From positions 113,841 to 177,840 of the forward strand of contig NZ_LJPW01000054.1 in the NCBI RefSeq assembly GCF_001400735.1: DNA of 64,000 bases. Direction: 5' to 3'. Under the pieces are notes generated by a model that worked only from the letters and a program-made list of their open reading frames with translations, had not been told where the DNA came from and made no database searches. Of the stretch, positions 10,238 through 18,452 are shown one piece after another (position 1 is the first letter of the stretch; every line of letters starts with the position of its first letter). The stretch comes from Pseudomonas caricapapayae. Its GTDB lineage: Bacteria > Pseudomonadota > Gammaproteobacteria > Pseudomonadales > Pseudomonadaceae. The position numbers were made by a program, and so were the translations under genes.

Positions 10238-11638
10238 TCAGGCACTCTCCGTCTGGCGAGCGCGATGCAGTGCAGCCAAGTCGCGAAAGGCAGCGCCCGG
10301 ATGCCCTGCGTCAAGGCGAGGCCCTTCGCCGAACAGTTTCTCGCGCAGGGTGCCTTTGGCGTACTCGGTCTTGTAGACGCCGCGTTTCTGGAGCTCCGGC
10401 ACCAGCAGGTCCACCGCATCAATGAACGTTTCATGGGTCAGCGCGTAGGCCAGGTTGAAGCCGTCCACGTCGGTTTCTTCAACCCACTCCTGCAGCAGGT
10501 CGGCCACGGTTTCCGGGCTGCCGACAAACAACGGGCCGAAGCCGCCGATACCGACCCAATCGGCCAGCGCCTGCGGCGTCCATACCGTGTTCGGGTCGGC
10601 AGTGGAAAAGGTTTCGACTGCCGACTGAATGGCGTTGGTATGCACATGCCGAAGCGGTTCGTCGGGCTTGAACTGGCTGAAGTCGATACCGGTCCAGCCG
10701 GAAATCAATGCCATCGCGCCGTCATAACTGACCCAGCTTTTGTATTCCTCGAATTTGGCCTTGGCCTTGGTGTCCGTTTCGCCAAGGATCACCGTCTGCA
10801 AGTTGAAAATCAGCACTTTGGACGGATCGCGACCGGCCTCTGCGGTGCGACGGCGAATATCGGCCACGGTCTTTTTCAGCAGTACCCTGGAAGGCGCAGC
10901 AACAAAAACGCACTCGGCGTGCTCGGCGGCGAACTGCTTGCCGCGGCTTGAAGCGCCGGCCTGATAGAGAACCGGCGTGCGTTGCGGCGACGGCTCGCAC
11001 AAATGGATGCCGGGCACCTGGAAGTGTTTGCCGACGTGGCGAATCTCGTGAATCTTGCTCGGGTCACTGAATACCCGACGCTCCCGGTCACGCAGGATCG
11101 CGCCCTCCTCCCAGCTGCCTTCCCAGAGCTTGTAACACACCTCCAGATACTCTTCGGCGTAGTCGTAGCGCGCGTCGTGTTCGGTAAGGGTTTTCTGCCC
11201 CAGATTCTTCGCACCGCTTTCCAGGTACGAAGTGACGATGTTCCAGCCGGCACGGCCCTTGGTCAGGTGATCCAGCGTCGATAGACGACGGGCAAACGGA
11301 TAGGGGTGTTCGAACGACAGCGACGCGGTCAGACCGAAACCCAGGTGCTCGGTCACAAGCGCCATGGGCGGAATAAGCTGCAACGGATCATTGACCGGCA
11401 CCTGCGTGGCCTGGCGAATGGCCGCCTCACCGTTACCGCGATAAACATCGTAAATGCCCAGCACGTCGGCAATGAACAACTCGTCGAACTTGCCGCGCTC
11501 AAGGATTCTGGCCAGATCGGTCCAGTATTCCAGGTCCTTGTACTGCCAGGAGCGATCACGAGGATGAGCCCAAAGACCAGGCGATTGATGGCCGACGCAG
11601 TTCATATCGAAGGCGTTGAGGCGAATTTGACGAGGCAT
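10238..11638 (-). CDS. LLM-class FMN-dependent monooxygenase (NtaA/SnaA/DszA-like)
   Basis: 466 residues from the ATG at 11638 (start MPRQIRLNAFDMN, with GGAG upstream). It has the bacterial-luciferase fold signature of the NtaA/DmoA/SnaA group: an N-terminal NAFDMN strand, PLQLIPPMALVTEHLGFG, GRAGWNIVTSYL, and a C-terminal GSPETVADLLQEW flavin-site segment. These enzymes use FMNH2 and oxygen to cleave C-S or C-N bonds. It is the last gene of an operon with sfnB and lies five bases after 11643-12089. That context suggests oxidative release of sulfur from an organosulfur compound; the substrate is unknown. Confidence 0.88.
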   Translation of the reverse strand: MPRQIRLNAFDMNCVGHQSPGLWAHPRDRSWQYKDLEYWTDLARILERGKFDELFIADVLGIYDVYRGNGEAAIRQATQVPVNDPLQLIPPMALVTEHLGFGLTASLSFEHPYPFARRLSTLDHLTKGRAGWNIVTSYLESGAKNLGQKTLTEHDARYDYAEEYLEVCYKLWEGSWEEGAILRDRERRVFSDPSKIHEIRHVGKHFQVPGIHLCEPSPQRTPVLYQAGASSRGKQFAAEHAECVFVAAPSRVLLKKTVADIRRRTAEAGRDPSKVLIFNLQTVILGETDTKAKAKFEEYKSWVSYDGAMALISGWTGIDFSQFKPDEPLRHVHTNAIQSAVETFSTADPNTVWTPQALADWVGIGGFGPLFVGSPETVADLLQEWVEETDVDGFNLAYALTHETFIDAVDLLVPELQKRGVYKTEYAKGTLREKLFGEGPRLDAGHPGAAFRDLAALHRARQTESA

Positions 11639-11642
11639 ACAC

Positions 11643-12089
11643 TTACTCCTGAAGCTGCGGCGGAACGACGCCGTTGAGGCGTTGATTGCCGATGACCTGA
11701 TAGTGCCAGCGTAGCGGCTCACGCTCGCTACGGGCTGGCGATGGCGGACGCTGGCCGGTCAATTCATACTGAATATTGCCAACCGCCTGCAGGGCATCGG
11801 CACTGGCGATAACCGCCTCGCTGCTGGCAATCAAGCGCTGCTCGGGCGAGGCCTCCAGCCTCTGCGCGCGTTCCAGCAGCGCCGCAGCAACATCCAGGCG
11901 AATCTGCAGATCCCCGACTTTGCTGATCACATAGGGGTCATCAACAATGCGCTGCAGGTCACTGAGCGCCCATGGCCGCCCTTGCTCAAGCAGGTAATCG
12001 AGGGTGTCTTGCAGGCCCTGGCGCGCCAGCCCAAGGTCTTCGGCGGCGACCGCCAGTTGTGCGGTAATAGCGGGATGCGTCATGGGCAT
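11643..12089 (-). CDS. Solitary acyl-CoA-dehydrogenase-type C-terminal helical domain
   Basis: 148 residues, mostly amphipathic helices. The C-terminus RWHYQVIGNQRLNGVVPP matches the end of the neighbouring SfnB (KYHLIGNQVLNGIAPP). It therefore looks like only the C-terminal four-helix domain of the SfnB/acyl-CoA dehydrogenase fold, without the FAD-binding N-terminal and middle domains. It has its own ATG, an upstream ribosome site (AAGGAG) and tight spacing (9 bases after sfnB, 4 bases before the monooxygenase), so it appears translated rather than a dead fragment. A role as accessory or scaffold subunit is possible but unproven. Confidence 0.7.
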   Translation of the reverse strand: MPMTHPAITAQLAVAAEDLGLARQGLQDTLDYLLEQGRPWALSDLQRIVDDPYVISKVGDLQIRLDVAAALLERAQRLEASPEQRLIASSEAVIASADALQAVGNIQYELTGQRPPSPARSEREPLRWHYQVIGNQRLNGVVPPQLQE

Positions 12090-12098
12090 ACTCCTTGA

Positions 12099-13313
12099 TC
12101 AGTTCCAGGCATGGCGTGGCGGTGCAATACCGTTGAGCACCTGATTGCCGATCAGGTGATATTTCCAGCGTGCCGGGTCATGCAGGGTGTGGGTGCGCGC
12201 ATTGCGCCAGTAACGGTCAAGATTGAGTTTGCCCAGCACCGAGCGTGTACCGGCCAGTTCGAACAGCTGGCTACTGGCAAGCAAAGCGATCTGTGCCGAC
12301 AGCACCTTGGCCTGGGCGACGATCACCGAGGCGCGCGCGACGCTGGATTCACTCGGCTCGGCAAGCGCATGGTCGATGGCCTGCCCCGCTTTGGCGAGGA
12401 TCGCATCGGTGCCGTGCAGCCGCCACTGCAAGTCACCGATGGTGGCGATGCTGAACGGGTCCTGCCAGCCGAAATCCTGCTTGCTGTCGATCCAGGGCCG
12501 CGCCAGCCGCGCGTGCTTGAGGGTTTCTTCGAAAGCGCCATGCGCGATGCCGGTGTCCACCGCCGCCTGAATGATCTGCGAAATCGGCCCGTCGGCGGTT
12601 GGCTCATCGAATGCCCGGTGCGCAGGTATCACCGCGCTCGACGGCACGCGGACGGCGTTCAGTACTGCCCCGCCGCTGGCGGTGGTACGCTGACCGAAGC
12701 CGTCCCAGTTGTCGATGATCGTCAGCCCCGGATTGTCGCGCTCGACGAAGGCAATAAAAGCCTGATTCTGCTCGTTGACCCCCGCCACGGGCACAATGTG
12801 CGCGAACAACGCGCCGGTGCAGTAAAACTTCTCACCGTCCAGCACCGCGTGCTCGCCATCGAAGCGGATACGGGTCTGGAAGGCTCCGGCGTTTTTGCTT
12901 TTCGACTCGGAAAACGCATTGCCGAAACGGTAGCCGGCCAGCGCTTTGCCGAAGTAGTTGCGCTTTTGCTCTTCGGTGCCGGTCTGCAACAGGATATCGA
13001 GCACGCCCAGATGGTTCTGCGGGATCTGCCCGAGCGAAGAGTCGGCGGCAGAAATGATCTTGATCACCTCCGCGACAGTGACGTAGGAAACGCCTGCGCC
13101 GCCGTAAGCCTTGGGTACCGTAATAGCCCACAGGCCGCTGGCAGAAAACGCATCCAGCTCGGCGACCGGCAGACGGCGTTCGCGGTCACGTAGCGACGCC
13201 TCCTCGGCAAACTGGCTGGCCAGTGCTCTGGCGACTTCAATGGCTTCGGCATCGGAACTGATGACGTGCGCCCTGAGCGGCGCTGCAAGGGGGATTGAGG
13301 GTAGGTTACTCAT
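12099..13313 (-). CDS. sfnB: SfnB-family sulfur-acquisition flavoenzyme
   Basis: 404 residues from the ATG at 13313, which has AGGAG eight bases upstream. Full acyl-CoA-dehydrogenase architecture: N-terminal helices, middle beta domain (GNAFSESKSKNAG, NWDGFGQRTTASGG) and C-terminal helices (RYWRNARTHTLHDP, HLIGNQVLNG). The RNARTHTLHDP and GQRTTASGG segments mark the SfnB/DszC-like monooxygenase branch rather than true acyl-CoA dehydrogenases. In Pseudomonas putida, sfn genes serve use of dimethyl sulfone and related sulfur sources and need the sigma-54 activator SfnR. It is first in a three-gene operon with a -24/-12 promoter (13375-13390). Confidence 0.85.
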   Translation of the reverse strand: MSNLPSIPLAAPLRAHVISSDAEAIEVARALASQFAEEASLRDRERRLPVAELDAFSASGLWAITVPKAYGGAGVSYVTVAEVIKIISAADSSLGQIPQNHLGVLDILLQTGTEEQKRNYFGKALAGYRFGNAFSESKSKNAGAFQTRIRFDGEHAVLDGEKFYCTGALFAHIVPVAGVNEQNQAFIAFVERDNPGLTIIDNWDGFGQRTTASGGAVLNAVRVPSSAVIPAHRAFDEPTADGPISQIIQAAVDTGIAHGAFEETLKHARLARPWIDSKQDFGWQDPFSIATIGDLQWRLHGTDAILAKAGQAIDHALAEPSESSVARASVIVAQAKVLSAQIALLASSQLFELAGTRSVLGKLNLDRYWRNARTHTLHDPARWKYHLIGNQVLNGIAPPRHAWN

Positions 13314-13374
13314 GGACTGGCTCCTGCTCGTTGGCGACAGGTTGAAAACACTCAACACGCTTGACCTTGAACAG

Positions 13375-13390
13375 TGCACAGCCCGTGCCG
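13375..13390 (-). promoter_or_regulatory. Sigma-54 (-24/-12) promoter of the sfnB operon
   Basis: Read on the minus strand: CGGCACGGGCTGTGCA, with GG and GC exactly 10 bases apart. The -24 block matches TGGCACG at 6 of 7 and the -12 block matches TTGCA at 4 of 5. It lies 62 bases before the sfnB start and about 100 bases from the palindrome at 13473-13490, the normal geometry for an enhancer-dependent promoter. Confidence 0.7.
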
Positions 13391-13472
13391 TAAATTATTT
13401 TCTATTCAAAACATAGGGTTGCATTTAAATCCTGATTAGCGTCGGTGCCACGCAGAGCAAAATGTCCGAACA

Positions 13473-13490
13473 CTGTTGCTGGACGAACAG
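13473..13490. promoter_or_regulatory. Putative activator site 1, upstream of sfnB
   Basis: CTGTTGCTGGACGAACAG, with CTGTT/AACAG arms. It is closely related to the perfect palindromes at 19684-19701 and 25845-25862. Its centre is about 118 bases upstream of the predicted sfnB transcription start, as expected for a sigma-54 activator. SfnR or a paralogue is the natural candidate; no such activator gene for it is seen in the window. Confidence 0.6.
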
Positions 13491-13511
13491 CATTACCTCG
13501 AGACGCCCCAT

Positions 13512-14291
13512 TCACGCTTCAGCCGCCGCGCCCAGGTAGAAGTTCTGGATATCCTCGCGACCGGCCAGTTGCTCTGCTGTTCCTGAGTCCACCACCCGGC
13601 CGTTCTCCAGCACATAGCCAAAATGCGCGTATTCCAGCGTCAGATTGATGTTCTGCTCGGCCACCAGCAGGCTCAGGCCCTCTTCACGATTGAGCCGTGC
13701 CAGGGTGTCGAAAATCTCTTCGACGACCTGCGGTGCCAGACCCATGGAAGGCTCATCAAGCAGCAGCAATCGAGGCTGAGACATCAATGCCCGGCCAATG
13801 GCGACCATTTGCTGCTCGCCGCCTGACGTGTAGCCGGTCAGGCGCTTGCGCAGCAGACGCAACCTGGGGAAGTAGTCATAAACCTGTTCCAGCCTGGCCT
13901 TGAGCTCTGCCCGTGAAGGCCGCGACACGAATGCACCGATCACCAGGTTCTGCTCGACGCTCAAGTGGGTGAAGCAATGGCGACCTTCCAGCACCTGTGC
14001 CAGCCCTTTTCTGACCAGTGCCGACGGATCGGAACGGGTGACTGGCTGGCCAAGATAGTGAATACAGCCACTGACTACCTCACCCCGCTCGGCCTGCACT
14101 AGGCTGGAAATGGCCTTGAGCGTGGTGCTTTTGCCCGCGCCATTGGCGCCCAGCAAGGCCACGATCTGGCCCTGCCGAACCTGCAGACTGATCCCACGCA
14201 ACGCGAGGATGGATTGCTCGTAAAACACCTCGATCTGCTCCACCGACAAAAGGGTCTCGGCAGAGGAAGAGGCAGGCGGGATAAGCGTCAT
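13512..14291 (-). CDS. Branched-chain-type ABC importer ATPase (LivF-like)
   Basis: 259 residues. Walker A is GANGAGKST, the signature motif is YTSGGEQQM, and Walker B is LLLLDEPSMGLAP, the tail typical of LivF. It is the last gene of the operon (AMP-binding protein, LivG, LivH, LivM, binding protein, LivF) and starts five bases after the binding-protein stop. It powers import together with the LivG-like ATPase at 17649-18452. The substrate is probably a sulfur-containing organic acid, given the neighbouring sfn genes; this is inference. Confidence 0.9.
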   Translation of the reverse strand: MTLIPPASSSAETLLSVEQIEVFYEQSILALRGISLQVRQGQIVALLGANGAGKSTTLKAISSLVQAERGEVVSGCIHYLGQPVTRSDPSALVRKGLAQVLEGRHCFTHLSVEQNLVIGAFVSRPSRAELKARLEQVYDYFPRLRLLRKRLTGYTSGGEQQMVAIGRALMSQPRLLLLDEPSMGLAPQVVEEIFDTLARLNREEGLSLLVAEQNINLTLEYAHFGYVLENGRVVDSGTAEQLAGREDIQNFYLGAAAEA

Positions 14292-14295
14292 CAGG

Positions 14296-15627
14296 TCACT
14301 GCTCCTGGGTGCAATCGCGCGGGGTGATGCCTTTTTCCCTGGCGTATTGAGAAGCCGATGCCTCGATGATGGGCCTTAACAAGGCACGATCGGCCTGTAT
14401 CCAGTCGCTGATCAGGTTCCAGCGCTGGCCGTCCCATTGCTGGAAGCGCACCGCACCGCCGCCTTCATGGTCAGAGCACGACAGTTTCAATGGCTGCACT
14501 AGGCCTTTGGCGCCGAGCGCCTGCAAGCGTGCGTCGTCTAGGTTCAAGTGCTCGAACCCCCAGCGCACCTGCTCACCGGTCAGTGGTGTGTTGCCGAATC
14601 GAGCCTGCGCAATGCGCAGCGCTTCGACGTTAAGAATGCCGTTTACCACCCCGAGGTTGTAATACACAGTGCCGAAGCGTTTGGGGTCCGTCAGATTGCC
14701 CTGGCCCTTGTCGAGCACCGCCGTCTTGATGCCTTGCAGCACCGGGAAGTTGGTGCCGGAGGGGTGCGTGGTGATCGAAATGAAGCCCTTGGCGGCTGCA
14801 CCGGCAGGAATCACGTCTTCCTCGGAATTGCTCCAGATATTGCCAATGATGTGATCAACCGGAAAACCAACCTTCTGCGCCGACTTCAGTGCCACCGGAT
14901 TCATCACCCCCCAACCACGCAGGATCACCCAGTCGGGCTTGAGGCGACGAATGTTCAGCCATTGCGATTGCTGTTCGTTACCGGGGTGCGGTACTTCCAG
15001 AGTGGTCAGCTCGAAGCCGTAGTTTTTTGCCAGGGTTTCCAGCACGCCATTGGTTTCCTTGCCATACGGCGAGCCGTGATACAGCACCGCGATTTTCTTG
15101 CCCTTGAGCGACGCCAGGCCGCCTTCACGCTGACCGATGTAATTGACGATGGCCGACACTTCCGAATACGGGTTCAACTGCAGTGGAAACACATAGGGAA
15201 AGACACTGCCGTCTGTGGAATCCGTGCGCCCGTGGTTGATGGTGATCAGCGGTAGCTTGTCGGCAGTGGAGCGTTCCAGCGTGGCGTAGGCGATGCCTAC
15301 GGAAAGCGGGTTGGTCGCCGCCGCCGGAGCACCGTTGAGCCCTCCCTTGAGCCGCTCGTAGCACTCGACGCCCTTCTCCACCACGTATTCGGTTTCGCAC
15401 TCCGACCAGGTCAACTTGACGCCATTGACCCCGCCGTTGGCATTGACGTATTGCAGGTAGTCGATGAAACCACCGAAAAAACCGGTGCCGCCCGCGGCGT
15501 AAGGGCCAACCCGGTAGCTCTGCAGCGGGAAATACTGCTCATTGGCAGCCTGTGCAGTAGTGACCAGGCCGCCCCCCAGCAGGGCCAGACCGAGGGCCAG
15601 ACGCAACAGGGATTTTCGGTGTTTCAT
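14296..15627 (-). CDS. Branched-chain-type ABC periplasmic binding protein
   Basis: 443 residues from the ATG at 15627 (AAGGAA eight bases upstream). A Sec signal peptide (LALGLALLGGGLVTTAQAA) spans residues 1-27. The rest is a type-1 periplasmic binding fold of the LivJ/urea-binding family (GGINGVKLTW-like segment, PLQLNPYSEVSAIVNYI, KKIAVLYHGSPYGKE). It is longer than LivK (about 370 residues), as in binding proteins for aromatic or larger organic acids. It sits inside the ABC operon and defines ligand specificity, which cannot be read here. Confidence 0.88.
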   Translation of the reverse strand: MKHRKSLLRLALGLALLGGGLVTTAQAANEQYFPLQSYRVGPYAAGGTGFFGGFIDYLQYVNANGGVNGVKLTWSECETEYVVEKGVECYERLKGGLNGAPAAATNPLSVGIAYATLERSTADKLPLITINHGRTDSTDGSVFPYVFPLQLNPYSEVSAIVNYIGQREGGLASLKGKKIAVLYHGSPYGKETNGVLETLAKNYGFELTTLEVPHPGNEQQSQWLNIRRLKPDWVILRGWGVMNPVALKSAQKVGFPVDHIIGNIWSNSEEDVIPAGAAAKGFISITTHPSGTNFPVLQGIKTAVLDKGQGNLTDPKRFGTVYYNLGVVNGILNVEALRIAQARFGNTPLTGEQVRWGFEHLNLDDARLQALGAKGLVQPLKLSCSDHEGGGAVRFQQWDGQRWNLISDWIQADRALLRPIIEASASQYAREKGITPRDCTQEQ

Positions 15628-15674
15628 AGGCGTATTCCTTGAGGTATACGAGGTTTTTGTGGGTGAGTAACCGG

Positions 15675-16742
15675 TCAATAGCGCAGCGGCCAGACGCGCG
15701 CGCGCTGACGAAAGCGCTGCCAGAGACGCGCCAGCCCTTCGGGCTCCTTCATCAGAAAAGCGATGATCAAGGCGCCGAAAAGCATCTTCTGAATGTTTTC
15801 CAGTTGCCCGGAGTCGATCAGGCCAACCGGCAGCAAGGCGCTGAGGTTGCCGAGCAGAATCGGGAACAGCACGATGAACGCCGCGCCGAAGAAGTTGCCC
15901 TGCACACTTCCCAGCCCGCCGATAATGATGATGAACAGAATCTGGAACGACCGGCTGAGGTCAAAACCATGCGGCTCGACGGTGCCCAGATAAGCGAACG
16001 CCCACAGCGAGCCGGCAATTCCCAGGTAGAAACCGCTGATAGCGAACGCCAGTAACTTGGCTTTGAACAGGCGGATGCCGATCACCGCAGCAGCAGTGTC
16101 CATATCACGCACGGCCATCCAGTTGCGGCCCAGCTCGCCACGCAGCAGATTTCTGGCCAGCCAGAACAGCACCACCACCAGCCCCAGCGTCAACAGATAA
16201 CGGCCTTGCGGCGAGCTGAAGCTCGCCCCGGCGATCATCAGTGGCGGCGAGGTGATCACGCCGGACGCATTGTCATTGGTGAACCAACTGAAACGGGTCA
16301 ACACCCACTCGACCACAAACTGCGCGGCGAGTGTCGAGACCAGCAGGTAGAAACCCTTGATTCGCAGGCTGGGCAGCCCGAACAGCAACGCCACCAGCGC
16401 AGACACCAGCCCACCCAGCGCAAAACCGAGCAGCAACGGCATGCCCGGCACCCGCAGTTGCAGGTTATAGGCAGCAAAAGCACCCACCGCCATGAACGCA
16501 GCCGAGCTCAGCGATAATTGCCCGGCGTAACCGGTCAACAGGTTCAACCCCAGCCCCGCCAGCGACAGCACCAGAAACGGAATCAGGATCGCGCTGAACC
16601 AGTAATCGTTACCCAGCAACGGCACTGCGATGAAAGCGAATGCCAACAGGCCCCAGAGCCCGATGCGGTCCTGGCGCAGACGAAACACCCGGCGTTCATC
16701 CGCGTAGCGACTCGCCAGTTGTGCGGTTTCTCGATAAAGCAT
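15675..16742 (-). CDS. Branched-chain-type ABC permease (LivM-like)
   Basis: 355 residues with a hydrophilic N-terminus of about 30 residues and then eight to ten membrane segments. The LivM pattern is clear: GLNLLTGYAGQLSLSSAAFMAVGAFAAY near the N-terminal third and AFAISGFYLGIAGSLWAF plus GGLGSVQGNFFGAAF near the end. It pairs with the LivH-like permease, 21 bases upstream in the same operon, to form the channel. Confidence 0.92.
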   Translation of the reverse strand: MLYRETAQLASRYADERRVFRLRQDRIGLWGLLAFAFIAVPLLGNDYWFSAILIPFLVLSLAGLGLNLLTGYAGQLSLSSAAFMAVGAFAAYNLQLRVPGMPLLLGFALGGLVSALVALLFGLPSLRIKGFYLLVSTLAAQFVVEWVLTRFSWFTNDNASGVITSPPLMIAGASFSSPQGRYLLTLGLVVVLFWLARNLLRGELGRNWMAVRDMDTAAAVIGIRLFKAKLLAFAISGFYLGIAGSLWAFAYLGTVEPHGFDLSRSFQILFIIIIGGLGSVQGNFFGAAFIVLFPILLGNLSALLPVGLIDSGQLENIQKMLFGALIIAFLMKEPEGLARLWQRFRQRARVWPLRY

Positions 16743-16763
16743 GGCATTGATCCTTGATGAAAG

Positions 16764-17645
16764 TCAGACGCGCTCTATCGCCCGCTCGCCGAACAGGCCG
16801 GCAGGACGAACCAGCAGAAACAACAGCGCCAGCACATACGGCACCCAGTTTTCGATACCGCTGCCGATGATCGGCCCCAGGTAAATCTCGGCCAGTTTCT
16901 CGGCCGCACCGATGATCAGACCGCCGACAATGGCGCCGCCAATCGAGGAAAACCCGCCGATGATCAATACCGGCAGCGCTTTAAGCACCACCAGTGACAG
17001 GGAAAACTGCACCCCCAGCCGCGCGCCCCAAAGCAGCCCGGCCACCAGCCCGACAAACCCGGCCACGGCCCAGACCACCGCCCAGATGCGTGGCAGACGG
17101 ATACCCACCGCCAGCGAGGCCAGCGGGTCGTCCGCCACGGCACGCAACGACAGGCCTATCCGGGTACGGTTGAACAGCAACGACAGGGCAATCACCAGCA
17201 CCGCAGCCGTCCCCGCGGCAAACAGGTCGAACTGCGAGAGCAGCATGCCGCGAATTTCCAGTGGCTCGTCAGGGATGCCCAGCTCCAGGCCGTGAACCTG
17301 CGCACCCCATAACGCCTGAGCCAGGCCTTCGATCATGTAAGACAGCCCGAGGGTGGCCATGAACAGGATGATCGGCGGACGGTTGACCAGTGGGCGCAGG
17401 ACCGTCTTTTCGATCAACAACGCCAGCACCACCATGCTCGCCAAGGTCACCAGAAACGCCCAGAAAAATGCCAGGCCGCGTTCCAGCAGGCTGACAAACG
17501 TCAGTGCCGCGAACAGCACCATGGCACCCTGAGCGAAATTGAACACCCCCGACGCCTTGTAGATCAGTACAAAGCCAATCGCCACCAGCGAATACATGAC
17601 GCCTGCCAGCAGGCCGCCAATCAGCACTTCGAAAAAGAACTCCAT
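16764..17645 (-). CDS. Branched-chain-type ABC permease (LivH-like)
   Basis: 293 residues, all hydrophobic segments, starting MEFFFEVLIGGLLAGVMYSLVAIGFVLIYKASGVFNFAQG, the standard LivH opening. The EAA-like loop and GGFSSIGGAIVGGLIIG near the C-terminus are typical. The stop of livG lies three bases upstream, so the genes are co-transcribed. It is the channel partner of the LivM-like protein. Confidence 0.93.
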   Translation of the reverse strand: MEFFFEVLIGGLLAGVMYSLVAIGFVLIYKASGVFNFAQGAMVLFAALTFVSLLERGLAFFWAFLVTLASMVVLALLIEKTVLRPLVNRPPIILFMATLGLSYMIEGLAQALWGAQVHGLELGIPDEPLEIRGMLLSQFDLFAAGTAAVLVIALSLLFNRTRIGLSLRAVADDPLASLAVGIRLPRIWAVVWAVAGFVGLVAGLLWGARLGVQFSLSLVVLKALPVLIIGGFSSIGGAIVGGLIIGAAEKLAEIYLGPIIGSGIENWVPYVLALLFLLVRPAGLFGERAIERV

Positions 17646-17648
17646 GGC

Positions 17649-18452
17649 TTATGGCTTCCTCACCGCAGACGAGCGACGCGTGCCGAGATACGCGGCGATC
17701 ACTTGAGGGTCGGCACGGACCTGCGCCGGTGAGCCGTCACCGATCTTGCGACCGTAATCGAGTACCACCACATGATCGCTGAGGCCCATTACCACGCTGA
17801 TGTCATGTTCGATGAGCACCACGGTGGTGCCCAACTCGCGGTTGATGTCGCGGATGAACTGACTCATCTCGTGCTTCTCTTCGGCATTCATCCCGGCCAT
17901 CGGCTCGTCCAGCAGCAGCAAACGCGGTTCCGCTGCAAGCGCGCGGGCCAGTTCGACACGTTTCTGCAGGCCATAGGAAAGCTTGCCCACCAGTGCATGG
18001 CGCCACGGATGGATACGCAAGAACTCAATGACCCGCTCGGCATGCCAGCGCTGCTCGTCGTCTTCGGCTGGTGCCCGACCGATCCGCAACATCTGCTCGA
18101 ACCAGGTACTGCGCCGCTTGAGATTGCGCCCGGTCAATACGTTGTCCAGCACACTCATGCCCTTGAACAAGGCGATGTTCTGGAAGGTCCGGGCTATACC
18201 GGCTTCGGCGGCCTGATGCGGACGCATTCGGCGACGGGCCTGACCGGCATAACTGATCGAGCCGCTTTGCGCCTGATACACGCCATTGATGACGTTGAGC
18301 AATGAACTCTTGCCCGCGCCGTTGGGGCCTATCAGCGCGCAGATCTCGCCAGTGGCCACCGCAAAACTGATCGAGGTAACGGCTTTGACACCTTTGAAAG
18401 ATAAAGAAATATCGTCCAGCTCCAGCAGCGCCGCAGGGGCCAGGCCATTCAA
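17649..18452 (-). CDS. Branched-chain-type ABC importer ATPase (LivG-like)
   Basis: 267 residues. Walker A is GPNGAGKSS, the signature segment LSYGLQKRVELARAL, and Walker B LLLLDEPMAGMNAEEK, as in LivG. It overlaps the AMP-binding gene by four bases and precedes the permease genes directly. Together with the LivF-like subunit it forms the heterodimeric motor of the importer. Confidence 0.92.
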   Translation of the reverse strand: MNGLAPAALLELDDISLSFKGVKAVTSISFAVATGEICALIGPNGAGKSSLLNVINGVYQAQSGSISYAGQARRRMRPHQAAEAGIARTFQNIALFKGMSVLDNVLTGRNLKRRSTWFEQMLRIGRAPAEDDEQRWHAERVIEFLRIHPWRHALVGKLSYGLQKRVELARALAAEPRLLLLDEPMAGMNAEEKHEMSQFIRDINRELGTTVVLIEHDISVVMGLSDHVVVLDYGRKIGDGSPAQVRADPQVIAAYLGTRRSSAVRKP

